Positions 44,611 through 52,992 of a stretch of DNA of 64,000 nt are shown here, piece by piece; within the stretch, counting starts at the first letter, position 1, and each line of letters opens with the position of its first letter. Origin of the DNA: Bacteroidales bacterium (lineage in GTDB: Bacteria; Bacteroidota; Bacteroidia; Bacteroidales; BM520); NCBI GenBank assembly GCA_031276035.1, contig JAISNV010000013.1:1-64000 (forward strand), given 5' to 3'. A program made the translations under genes and the position numbers. Under the pieces are notes generated by a model, which saw only the letters and a program-made list of their open reading frames with translations, ran no database searches and was not told the DNA's origin.

Positions 44611-46578
44611 ATGAACAAAACATATACTGACGAACAAATCAAATATTTGAGTTTATTGTCTCAGAAATTCCCGACAATACAATCGGTATGTACTGAAATA
44701 ATTAACCTTGAAGCTATATTAAATCTTCCCAAAGGCACCGAACACTTCTTAACTGATATACATGGTGAATATGACACTTTCAGTCATATCTTAAGAAATG
44801 CTTCAGGCGTTGTTCGAAGAAAAATCGATCAAGTTTTCGGTCATACTATAAGCGAAAAGTCTAAAAAACTTCTGTGTACTTTAATATATTATCCGGAAGA
44901 AAAACTTGAATTGGCTACAAAAAATATTGACGACTTAGAGAATTGGTATTCAGTAACTCTAAGACGACTCGTATATGTTGCCAGAGCTTGTGCGGATAAA
45001 TACACTCGCTCTAAGGTACGTAAAGCAATGCCTTCCGATTATGCCTATATTATTGATGAACTTCTTAATGAAAATCCTGAAAAGAAAGAACAATATTACG
45101 ATAGAATAATCAATACGATAATCGAAATTGATAGAGCAAACCACTTTATTATTGCTCTTAGTAAGTTTATTCAACGACTCACTATTGACAGGCTGCACAT
45201 TATAGGAGACATATACGACAGGGGGCCGTATCCCGATAAAGTTATGGATACTTTAATGCAATATCATTCTGTTGACATTCAATGGGGAAACCATGATATA
45301 TTATGGATGGGCGCCGCTACCGGAATTAAATCCTGTATTGCGACAGTCGTACGTATTTCCGCAAGATATGATAATCTTGATACTCTTGAAGATGCATACG
45401 GTATCAATTTAATTCCCTTGGCAACTTTTGCCATGAAAAAATATCATAATGATGCCTGTGAATGTTTTATGCCGAAGATTAATTCAAAAGAAAGTTATGA
45501 TTCACTTAATATCAAATTATTAAGTCAAATGCATAAAGCTATAGCTGTTATTGAATTTAAACTTGAGGGACAAATCATTAAGAGAAATCCCAAGTTTCAA
45601 ATGGATAACAGATTACTTTTAGAAAAAATCAATTATAAAAAAGGTACAGTTACTATACAGGGAGTTGAGTATAACTTAAAAGATAATTATTTTCCGACTA
45701 TAGATCCTAAAGATCCTTTTAAGCTTTGTGCTGAGGAAGAAGAACTTATGGAAAAACTTAAATTTTCTTTCCTGAACAGTCAGTACCTACAAACACATAT
45801 TAAAATATTCTTCTCAAAAGGAAGTATGTATCTAAAACACAACTCTAATCTACTATTTCACAGTAGTATTCCATTAAACAACGATGGTTCGTTTAAAAGC
45901 ATGGAGATTGAATGCTCTGAATATAAGGGTAAAACTTTATGCGATAAGTTTGAAACAATAACAAGAAGAGCATATCTAAACAGATGGAATACGGAACTTA
46001 ATGTTCAAGACCAAGATTATGTTTGGTATTTATGGTGTGGTCCATGCTCCCCCCTATTCGGCAAAGATCAAATGACAACTTTCGAGCGTTATTTTATTGA
46101 AGATGAGAAAACTCACAAAGAACATCTGGATCCGTACTATAATTATAGAGATAATAAGGAAACCTGCAAAATGATTTTGGAAGAGTTTGGGCTTGATCCC
46201 GAAGTTTCCCATATAGTAAATGGACATGTGCCTGTTAAAGTAAAAAAAGGAGAAAGTCCGATAAAAGCAGACGGTATATTGCTTGTTATAGACGGAGGAA
46301 TGTCTAAACCTTATCAAAAAGTAACAGGTATTGCAGGTTATACATTAATGTATGATTCATACAGCTTAATTGTAATTGAGCATGCGCCGTTTGTTTCACG
46401 ACAAATTGCAATTGAAAACGAGTTGGATATTGTTTCATCAAGATCATTGGTAACCAGAAAAAATGACAGAATTAAAGTTGGTGATACGGATATCGGTATT
46501 GAATTAAAACAACAAATAACCGATCTTAAAATGCTTTTAGATGCATACCGTGAAGGTGTTATTAAAGTAAAAGGTTAA
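44611..46578 (+). CDS. fbp: Class III fructose-1,6-bisphosphatase
   Basis: The 655-residue enzyme hydrolyses fructose-1,6-bisphosphate in gluconeogenesis. It is of the Firmicutes/Bacteroidota FBPase class III type, a metallophosphatase-fold enzyme. Motifs are FLTDIHGEYDTFSHIL (D-x-H), IIGDIYDRGPYPD (GD), QWGNHDILWMG (GNHD), NGHVPVKVKKGESP and LVIDGGMSK. Length fits the family (640-670). It closes the DUF3276-to-fbp run of closely packed plus-strand genes. Confidence 0.96.
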   Translation: MNKTYTDEQIKYLSLLSQKFPTIQSVCTEIINLEAILNLPKGTEHFLTDIHGEYDTFSHILRNASGVVRRKIDQVFGHTISEKSKKLLCTLIYYPEEKLELATKNIDDLENWYSVTLRRLVYVARACADKYTRSKVRKAMPSDYAYIIDELLNENPEKKEQYYDRIINTIIEIDRANHFIIALSKFIQRLTIDRLHIIGDIYDRGPYPDKVMDTLMQYHSVDIQWGNHDILWMGAATGIKSCIATVVRISARYDNLDTLEDAYGINLIPLATFAMKKYHNDACECFMPKINSKESYDSLNIKLLSQMHKAIAVIEFKLEGQIIKRNPKFQMDNRLLLEKINYKKGTVTIQGVEYNLKDNYFPTIDPKDPFKLCAEEEELMEKLKFSFLNSQYLQTHIKIFFSKGSMYLKHNSNLLFHSSIPLNNDGSFKSMEIECSEYKGKTLCDKFETITRRAYLNRWNTELNVQDQDYVWYLWCGPCSPLFGKDQMTTFERYFIEDEKTHKEHLDPYYNYRDNKETCKMILEEFGLDPEVSHIVNGHVPVKVKKGESPIKADGILLVIDGGMSKPYQKVTGIAGYTLMYDSYSLIVIEHAPFVSRQIAIENELDIVSSRSLVTRKNDRIKVGDTDIGIELKQQITDLKMLLDAYREGVIKVKG

Positions 46579-46631
46579 AAAGATATTTTATTAACAAATT
46601 GTTAATATAATTAATATAAGTTGGCATAAAA

Positions 46632-46663
46632 ATTGTATCAATTATTTTTTTTTATTATCTTTG
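46632..46663 (+). promoter_or_regulatory. Promoter of the C10 protease gene
   Basis: ATTG (46632-46635, -33) and TATCTTTG (46656-46663, -7) are 20 bp apart, close to the Bacteroidota consensus. The gene starts about 30 nt downstream. Confidence 0.65.
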
Positions 46664-46693
46664 CAGTCAGTATTAATTAAAACATAATTATAA

Positions 46694-48820
46694 ATGAAAC
46701 TTAGAAACTTTACATTAGTATTATTAATGCTTGTAACGATCGTTACAACCGTTAATGCAAAATCAGTAGATAAAGCAACTGCTGAAGTTACAGCAAAAAA
46801 TTGCTTTTATCAACATATAAACAAGTTTGAAGCTCCAATTAATTTTAAAAGTATTTCCATTCAAAATACAACTCTATTAAAAGTTGGAGAAACACCTGTT
46901 ATTTACGTTATTGAATTTGACGGAGGTGGGTATGTACTTGTTTCCGCACAAGAAGCAGAATATCCTATTATTGGTTATAATACTCAATTAGGTTCAAAAT
47001 TTGATATTAATGGAGCTGGGCCTTCATATAAATATTTCATTGAAGACAGAATGAATTCAATTGAATATATCGTTAAAAATAACATTCCTCAAGATCAAGC
47101 TACTATAGATGCATGGAAAACCTATAGCACAGAAGATTACGGTTCTTTATTAAACACAAAAGACGATGTTGAAGTAGGTCCGCTGTTGTTGTCAACTTGG
47201 AATCAAGATTATCCGTATAATTATTATGCACCACTTGACCCTGTAGGTCCAGGTGGAAGATGTTATGCAGGTTGTGTTGCTACGGCAATGGCTGTTGTAA
47301 TGCACCACTTTGAATGGCCTCATCAAGGTGTTGGTTCTTCTTCATACTATGCATCAGGATATGGCATTCAAAATGCTTATTACGGAGATTCAACATACAA
47401 ATGGAATGCTATGCCTATAGATTTAAAAACATCAAGTCCGGATGAGAGTATTCTGGCTTCTGCCCTTATACAATATCATGCAGGCGTTGCCGTAAGAATG
47501 ATGTTTGGAAATGATGGTTCTGGTGCATATTCAGCAGATGTCCCTAGTGCTCTTAATACATATTTCAGATATTCAGGCGTTACCCAAGCTTTAAAACAAA
47601 GCTATACAACACCTAATTGGGAACAATTACTGAAAACCCAATTTGATGCAGGATATCCATTATATCATCACGGACAAAGCTCAGAAGGTGGTCATGCTTG
47701 GAATTGTGACGGATATAGAGTTGTTGGTTCTACAACTACCTTCCATCATAATTTTAATTGGGGCGGTTATCAAAATGGTTGGTTCACATCATCTAACCCA
47801 AACGGATATAGTTCATACCAAGGAGTTATGCTTAATTTCTATCCGACATCATCTGATTATCCTCCATATGCTTCCGGACAAACTGTAATGACAACTAAAA
47901 TCGGTAGAGCAAACGACGGTAGCGGCCCTTTACATAATTATTTACAAAACACAGACGCTTCATGGTTGATCTCACCTCAGAACGAATTTGATTCTGTTGC
48001 ATCTATTGATTTAACATGGGAAAAATTCGAACTGACTGCTAGTGATTATGTGAGAATTTATGACGGTGGAACCACAAGTGACGAATTAATTGGTGAATAC
48101 TCTGGTACTACTATTCCGGATGCCTTTAAATCAAGCGGAAATCAAATTCTTATCACATTCCATTCATCAGGTTCAGCTCCCGGATTTATCTTTTCATACA
48201 AATCTAATTATCCGAAATATTGTAATACAACAACCAACATAAACCAAGCTTCTGCTGAAGTTTATTCTAATCCTGAAAATAAATATTACGTTCCAAGTAC
48301 TCTTTGTCGTTGGAATGTAGTATATTCAGCTAGCGAAGGCGGAATATTAACACTCCATTATGTTGACACATATAATGAAAACGATTATGTAACTGTTTTC
48401 GACTATGACACTGAAGAATTACATACATTTTACGGCAATGTAAATGATGTAGATATTGAACTTTCAAAAAAGGGATGTTTAGTTGTATTTGTTAGTGATA
48501 ATATGTACACCTCTGGCTATGGATTACACTTCTCATATAGAGATAATAAATTAGGAATTGAAGATATAAAAATTGGTGATATCAATATTTATCCTAATCC
48601 TGCAAAAGATGTTCTTAATGTTAGAATTGACTCTGATGAAGCACAAGAAGTTTCATTACAAATTACAAATATTGTAGGAAGCGTTGTTTACAAAGAATCT
48701 TTCTCTCATAATAATGTAACAAATCATTCTATCAATGTATCTTCATTAAAATCAGGCATATATTTAATTACTATTAAATCTGACAAAGGTACTGAGACAA
48801 GAAAAATTGTTATTGATTAA
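46694..48820 (+). CDS. Secreted C10 (streptopain-type) cysteine protease with CUB-like and T9SS domains
   Basis: The 708-residue exported protease has a signal peptide (1-~22) and a Spi/C10-type prodomain (~25-155; VIEFDGGGYVLVSAQEAEYP). The C10 catalytic domain follows, with nucleophile Cys194 in GGRCYAGCVATAMAVVMHH, active-site His334 in SEGGHAWNCDGYR, and HHNFNWGGYQNGWF. After this are two CUB-like beta domains (about 400-510 and 515-620; WEKFELTASDYVRIYDGG, RWNVVYSASEGGILTLHYVD) and a T9SS sorting domain (INIYPNPAKDVLNVRI to RKIVID). The fold group includes streptopain SpeB and periodontain/interpain. A protein-degrading surface enzyme is expected. Confidence 0.94.
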   Translation: MKLRNFTLVLLMLVTIVTTVNAKSVDKATAEVTAKNCFYQHINKFEAPINFKSISIQNTTLLKVGETPVIYVIEFDGGGYVLVSAQEAEYPIIGYNTQLGSKFDINGAGPSYKYFIEDRMNSIEYIVKNNIPQDQATIDAWKTYSTEDYGSLLNTKDDVEVGPLLLSTWNQDYPYNYYAPLDPVGPGGRCYAGCVATAMAVVMHHFEWPHQGVGSSSYYASGYGIQNAYYGDSTYKWNAMPIDLKTSSPDESILASALIQYHAGVAVRMMFGNDGSGAYSADVPSALNTYFRYSGVTQALKQSYTTPNWEQLLKTQFDAGYPLYHHGQSSEGGHAWNCDGYRVVGSTTTFHHNFNWGGYQNGWFTSSNPNGYSSYQGVMLNFYPTSSDYPPYASGQTVMTTKIGRANDGSGPLHNYLQNTDASWLISPQNEFDSVASIDLTWEKFELTASDYVRIYDGGTTSDELIGEYSGTTIPDAFKSSGNQILITFHSSGSAPGFIFSYKSNYPKYCNTTTNINQASAEVYSNPENKYYVPSTLCRWNVVYSASEGGILTLHYVDTYNENDYVTVFDYDTEELHTFYGNVNDVDIELSKKGCLVVFVSDNMYTSGYGLHFSYRDNKLGIEDIKIGDINIYPNPAKDVLNVRIDSDEAQEVSLQITNIVGSVVYKESFSHNNVTNHSINVSSLKSGIYLITIKSDKGTETRKIVID

Positions 48821-48839
48821 TACTAATTTATAATACACA

Positions 48840-48874
48840 AAAGTAGAGACATTGGATTACGATGTCTCTACTTT
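48840..48874 (+). terminator. Hairpin after the C10 protease gene
   Basis: AAAGTAGAGACAT (48840-48852) pairs perfectly with ATGTCTCTACTTT (48862-48874) across a 9-nt loop. The following bases are only moderately T-rich, so it may be a terminator or a processed mRNA 3' end. Confidence 0.7.
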
Positions 48875-48895
48875 CTATATAAAACCTACCTATTT

Positions 48896-49375
48896 ATGCA
48901 AAAAATATATTTAATATTAGTTGTAATAGTTTACTCAATATTCAACAATAACATATATTCACAAACAACACAACCGACTAAAGTTGAATCTGAAGAAACA
49001 ATTGAAATAGTACATCTTACTAAAGAAACTTTTAAGGAATTGATTTGGAACTTTGAAGCTAATCCAAAAAATTGGACTTTCGAAGGTGATCTTCCTTGTA
49101 TAATAGATTTTTACGCAAATTGGTGTGGCCCTTGTCGTCAGCTTGCTCCGAAATTAGCCGAACTTGCAGAGGAATACAAAGGACAAATTGTGATATATAA
49201 AATTAATACCGACCAAGAAAAAGAATTAGCAGCAATATTCGGTGTTAGAAGCATCCCTGCCATTCTTTTCGTTCCCAGTAACAGCCAGCAACCGCAAATG
49301 GCTTTAGGTAATCTGCCGAAAGAAACTCTTGTTGAAGCAATCAATAATGTGCTTCTTCAAAAAAACAATAAATAA
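48896..49375 (+). CDS. Exported thioredoxin-family protein
   Basis: The 159-residue protein has a signal peptide (1-~22) and a thioredoxin domain with the active site WCGPC (DFYANWCGPCRQLAPKLAEL), YKINTDQEKELAAIFGVRSI and the cis-Pro in RSIPAILFVP. It should act as an envelope disulfide reductase or oxidoreductase. The next gene (WbqC) begins at or just before its stop codon, so they share a transcript. Confidence 0.93.
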   Translation: MQKIYLILVVIVYSIFNNNIYSQTTQPTKVESEETIEIVHLTKETFKELIWNFEANPKNWTFEGDLPCIIDFYANWCGPCRQLAPKLAELAEEYKGQIVIYKINTDQEKELAAIFGVRSIPAILFVPSNSQQPQMALGNLPKETLVEAINNVLLQKNNK

Positions 49376-49376
49376 A

Positions 49377-49952
49377 TTGACTCTAATTCCACTTACATAT
49401 TTCGGCCCAATAAGTTGGTGGAAAATACTCTTAGCTAATAATGATATAGTGTTCGACATTTACGAAAACTATATTAAGCAAACCTATAGAAATAGATGTT
49501 CAATACTTAGCGCTAACGGGTTACTTAACCTTAGCATTCCTGTAAAAAAGACCAACGGAAATCACACAGTTTTTAAAGATATTAAGGTCGAAAACAATCA
49601 GAACTGGCAACATATTCATTACAAAGCTATTATGAGCGCATATAAAGCGTCTCCGTTTTACGATTATTATATTGATGATATACAGCATATTTGGACTACA
49701 AAGTATGACTATCTATTAGACGTATGCTTGGAGTCAATTAATATTATATCTAAAATCACCAAAACAACACCTAAATTTATTCTATCAGATTCCTATATTA
49801 CTGCCAATTCTGATGATTCGGACTTTCGTAAATCACAAAAATATATTTTGGAATCAGATTTTACTGTAAATCCATACACTCAAGTATTTAGTGACCGTTT
49901 TAATTTTATTAGCGACTTAAGTATCCTCGATAAAATATTTAACACAAATTAG
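49377..49952 (+). CDS. WbqC-family protein
   Basis: This protein of ~190 residues belongs to the WbqC family, found in surface-polysaccharide and in par/lep gene clusters of Bacteroidota. Typical stretches are LTYFGPISWWKILLANNDIV, YIKQTYRNRCSI, LSIPVKKTNGNHTVFKDIKV and HYKAIMSAYKASPFYDYY. Its biochemistry is not established, with amidotransferase-like or acyl/glycosyl-transfer roles only suggested. The start is uncertain: TTG 49377 lies just after the thioredoxin stop and fits the family N-terminus. The upstream ATG at 49347 or TTG at 49329 would overlap thioredoxin. Confidence 0.85.
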   Translation: MTLIPLTYFGPISWWKILLANNDIVFDIYENYIKQTYRNRCSILSANGLLNLSIPVKKTNGNHTVFKDIKVENNQNWQHIHYKAIMSAYKASPFYDYYIDDIQHIWTTKYDYLLDVCLESINIISKITKTTPKFILSDSYITANSDDSDFRKSQKYILESDFTVNPYTQVFSDRFNFISDLSILDKIFNTN

Positions 49953-49953
49953 T

Positions 49954-52005
49954 ATGAGAAAATTTTTTAAATATATAATAGATAACTATAACCTTATTTT
50001 AAAATTCATACTTGTTATTTTAATAATTTGTTCCGCAGTGTATTTTATGCCGCAGAAAAATACATTCAACTATGTTTATGAAATTGGTAATACATGGAAT
50101 TATAGCGACCTTATTGCTCCTTTCGATTTTCCGATTAATAAAAGCACTACACTTCTTGAACATGAAATCAAAGACATACAAGAAAACTCAAAACAATATT
50201 ACTATATTGATAAAGATGTAACAAATACTCAAATTGATAAATTCAATCAAGCATTAAATAAATACTCGGAAAACAATAAAATTGACTCCGTTAGTTTAAA
50301 AAATATTAAATACACTTTTGAAGTAATTGTTAATACCGGTATCATTACACATGAAGACATAATAAATAATAAAAATGACGATTACATTATTTATCTGATT
50401 TCGGATAATACAATCAGAAAAGTTTTCCTTAAAGATATTTTTACTATCCAGTCGGCAAATATAAAATTTTCTAATGTTTGTTCTCAGCTAAAAAATATTG
50501 ATAATACAGCAATTAATTTACTTGCCGAAACTCATTTTACCAATAATGTTTACTTTGATAGAAACAAAACAAATCTCGAAACTAAAAAAACTATTGACGA
50601 CTTATCCGTTTCATATGGGAAAGTACATAAAGGAGAGTTAATTGTCTTAGAAGGTAGTATCATAAATAAAGATACTGCCATTATTTTACAATCTTTGGAG
50701 AATGCTTATAGCTTTTATGACAACACGTTAATTAACAATAGATTGAGCAGAACTGTCATATACTTAATTATATGTCTTAGTTTTATGGCTTTTCTAACAA
50801 TAAACAGACCCAATATCATAAAATATAACAAATCGTTTTTATTAATTCTTTTAACTATAGTTATAATAATAGCTTGGATTTCAGCTATACTTTACGGTAA
50901 TAATCCAAAAAGCGTTTATATTGTTCCGATATGTATTGTTCCGATAATTTTCAGGGCATTCTTTAATTACAAGATTGCAACCTGGGGTATGCTGTTAACA
51001 ACGTTGCTGGCTGCTGTTATTGTACCAGATCCGTTTTATTTTTGTATATCAAATATAATTACCGGAATTATTGTTATTTCGTTTATTTCCAAACTTGAAA
51101 AGCGGTCACAATACTTTATTGTAACGCTTGTAGCTTTCACTTCTTATTGTATTATTTATGTTGCATACAATCTAAGTAAAACAGATACAATTACTTCCGT
51201 TTTCTTCCCTTTTATTCAACAATATTTATTAAATTCAATACTTTTACTTACCTCTTACCCAATAATATTTTTTATTGAGAAAATATTCGGATATACTACG
51301 GATATAAGTTTAATTGAACTTTCAAATACTAATAATAAGATTTTACGAAGATTATCAACCGAAGCTCCGGGTACCTTTCAGCATAGTATTCAGGTAGCTA
51401 ATCTAAGCGAAAATGCTGCAAGAAAGATCGGCGCAAATGTACTTTTAGCCAGAGTCGGTGCATTATATCATGATATAGGTAAATTGGATGCTCCTTATTA
51501 CTTTTCCGAAAATCAGATAAAAAACACAAATCCGCATGAAGATCTTCTACCGGAACAGAGTGCTAAAATTTTAATTTCGCATGTTACCAAAGGTATTGAA
51601 ATTGCTACAAAAAGTCATCTGCCGGAAGTAATTAAAGATTTCATTCGTTCGCATCACGGAACAAGGTACACTTCATTCTTTTATAGAAATGCTATCGAAC
51701 AGTATGGTAAAGAAAATATTAATGAAGAAGTATTCAGATACCACGGTCCGAAACCTTTTAGCAAAGAAACAGCCATTGTTATGATGGCAGATTCTATTGA
51801 GGCCGCATCTAAAAGTCTTCAAGACACAGATGAACAACAACTCACATATTTAGTAAACAACATCATCGACAAACAGATTGCTGAAAAACAATTCACTAAC
51901 ACAAATATTACTTTAAAAGAAATTGAAATCGTAAAAAAAGTTTTCATCTCAAGTCTTAAAAGCAGCTTTCATTTACGTATAAAATACCCAACCGTCGAAA
52001 ATTAA
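49954..52005 (+). CDS. pgpH: PgpH-type 7TM-HD phosphodiesterase
   Basis: The 683-residue protein has a first TM (~13-30), a long periplasmic domain (~35-260; 7TMR-HDED type, QYYYIDKDVTNTQIDKF), seven TMs (~265-440) and a cytoplasmic HD domain. The HD motif HDIGK is at 506-510 (GALYHDIGKLDAPYYFSE), with FQHSIQVANLSENAAR before it and IRSHHGTRY and MMADSIEAASKS after. The family degrades c-di-AMP in Firmicutes, where it affects cell-wall and osmotic homeostasis, and c-di-AMP hydrolysis is expected here. It starts 1 bp after wbqC. Confidence 0.93.
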   Translation: MRKFFKYIIDNYNLILKFILVILIICSAVYFMPQKNTFNYVYEIGNTWNYSDLIAPFDFPINKSTTLLEHEIKDIQENSKQYYYIDKDVTNTQIDKFNQALNKYSENNKIDSVSLKNIKYTFEVIVNTGIITHEDIINNKNDDYIIYLISDNTIRKVFLKDIFTIQSANIKFSNVCSQLKNIDNTAINLLAETHFTNNVYFDRNKTNLETKKTIDDLSVSYGKVHKGELIVLEGSIINKDTAIILQSLENAYSFYDNTLINNRLSRTVIYLIICLSFMAFLTINRPNIIKYNKSFLLILLTIVIIIAWISAILYGNNPKSVYIVPICIVPIIFRAFFNYKIATWGMLLTTLLAAVIVPDPFYFCISNIITGIIVISFISKLEKRSQYFIVTLVAFTSYCIIYVAYNLSKTDTITSVFFPFIQQYLLNSILLLTSYPIIFFIEKIFGYTTDISLIELSNTNNKILRRLSTEAPGTFQHSIQVANLSENAARKIGANVLLARVGALYHDIGKLDAPYYFSENQIKNTNPHEDLLPEQSAKILISHVTKGIEIATKSHLPEVIKDFIRSHHGTRYTSFFYRNAIEQYGKENINEEVFRYHGPKPFSKETAIVMMADSIEAASKSLQDTDEQQLTYLVNNIIDKQIAEKQFTNTNITLKEIEIVKKVFISSLKSSFHLRIKYPTVEN

Positions 52006-52041
52006 CAATTAATTTATCACTCCTTTTAACTCTTAATTAAT

Positions 52042-52773
52042 ATGCAAGGTATAGTATTAAAATCGCAAATACCACTTAGAGCCGATAAAAGTCATCGAAG
52101 TGAAATGGTTTCTCAAATACTTTTCGGAGAAACTTATACGATATTAGATAAAATGGATGATTGGCTTTTAATTAAAACTAATTATGATAACTATATAGGC
52201 TGGATAGATAATATTTCTTACGAAGAATTAAATTCAGAACAAAAAACTTTTATCATTCGTAACAAATATATAAAAGCATTGGATCGCAACAATCTTGAAA
52301 TTATTATTCCTGCAGGTTCAGCAATCACAGAACCTAATAGTGATAATTTTTTTGTCATTAATAATAATATTTACAAGATTTCTGATTATTGTGAATTGAT
52401 AAAGAAAACAAGTATTGCGGAATCGGCAAAATATTTTCTTAATTCTCCTTATTTTTGGGGTGGTAGAACATTCATGGGTTTTGATTGTTCCGGTTTTGCA
52501 CAGATAATATATAAAATTAACAATATAAATATACCGCGTGATGCTTCTGAACAAATTAAGCACGGCAATGCCATACCTATTATACAAGAAGCACACGAAG
52601 GCGATTTAGTTTTTTTCGGGAATGAAGAAAGTATAAATCATGTAGGTATCTTATTAAGCAGCGAAAAAGTTATTCATTGCTCCGGTGAAGTAAAAATAGA
52701 TTACATTGATAATACGGGGATTTTTAACGGGAAAAAATATACGCATTTCCTAAGAGGAATAAAAAGTTATTAA
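52042..52773 (+). CDS. NlpC/P60 peptidoglycan endopeptidase with SH3 domain
   Basis: The 243-residue protein has an N-terminal bacterial SH3 domain (PLRADKSHRSEMVSQILFGE, DWLLIKTNYDNYIGWID) and a C-terminal NlpC/P60 domain. The Cys nucleophile is in FMGFDCSGFAQI, the catalytic His in INHVGILLS, and the third polar residue in VIHCSGEVK. Members cut bonds to D-Glu or diaminopimelate in peptidoglycan peptides. No signal peptide is evident, as with YkfC-like recycling enzymes that act on imported muropeptides, so the cytoplasm is a plausible site of action. Confidence 0.92.
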   Translation: MQGIVLKSQIPLRADKSHRSEMVSQILFGETYTILDKMDDWLLIKTNYDNYIGWIDNISYEELNSEQKTFIIRNKYIKALDRNNLEIIIPAGSAITEPNSDNFFVINNNIYKISDYCELIKKTSIAESAKYFLNSPYFWGGRTFMGFDCSGFAQIIYKINNINIPRDASEQIKHGNAIPIIQEAHEGDLVFFGNEESINHVGILLSSEKVIHCSGEVKIDYIDNTGIFNGKKYTHFLRGIKSY

Positions 52774-52859
52774 CAATTATTTGGTTTTATCAACAATTAA
52801 AATTGTAATCAACTATTCTTTTGAGCATTACAAAAAAACCGATTTAAAACGAACAGCTT

Positions 52860-52893
52860 AGAAATCTTTAACAAAAATTTGTTAAAGATTTCT
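52860..52893 (+). terminator. 16-bp-arm palindrome overlapping the TonB-receptor promoter
   Basis: AGAAATCTTTAACAAA (52860-52875) pairs exactly with TTTGTTAAAGATTTCT (52878-52893) across AA. The right arm is followed by a T-rich tail, so it can act as a terminator for the upstream NlpC operon. It also contains the -33 TTTG (52878-52881) of the next promoter. Confidence 0.75.
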
Positions 52894-52910
52894 TTTTATT
52901 ACTACTTTTG
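52878..52910 (+). promoter_or_regulatory. Promoter of the TonB-dependent receptor gene
   Basis: TTTG at 52878-52881 and TACTTTTG at 52903-52910 (-7) are 21 bp apart. The leader to the ATG at 52993 is about 75 nt. The -33 box lies inside the palindrome at 52860-52893. Confidence 0.7.
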
Positions 52911-52992
52911 TAAGCTTAATTATGAAAGTTTTTAATTAAACAAATATAATTGATTATTAACTAATATTTATTAACTAAAAAAACTATTAAAG

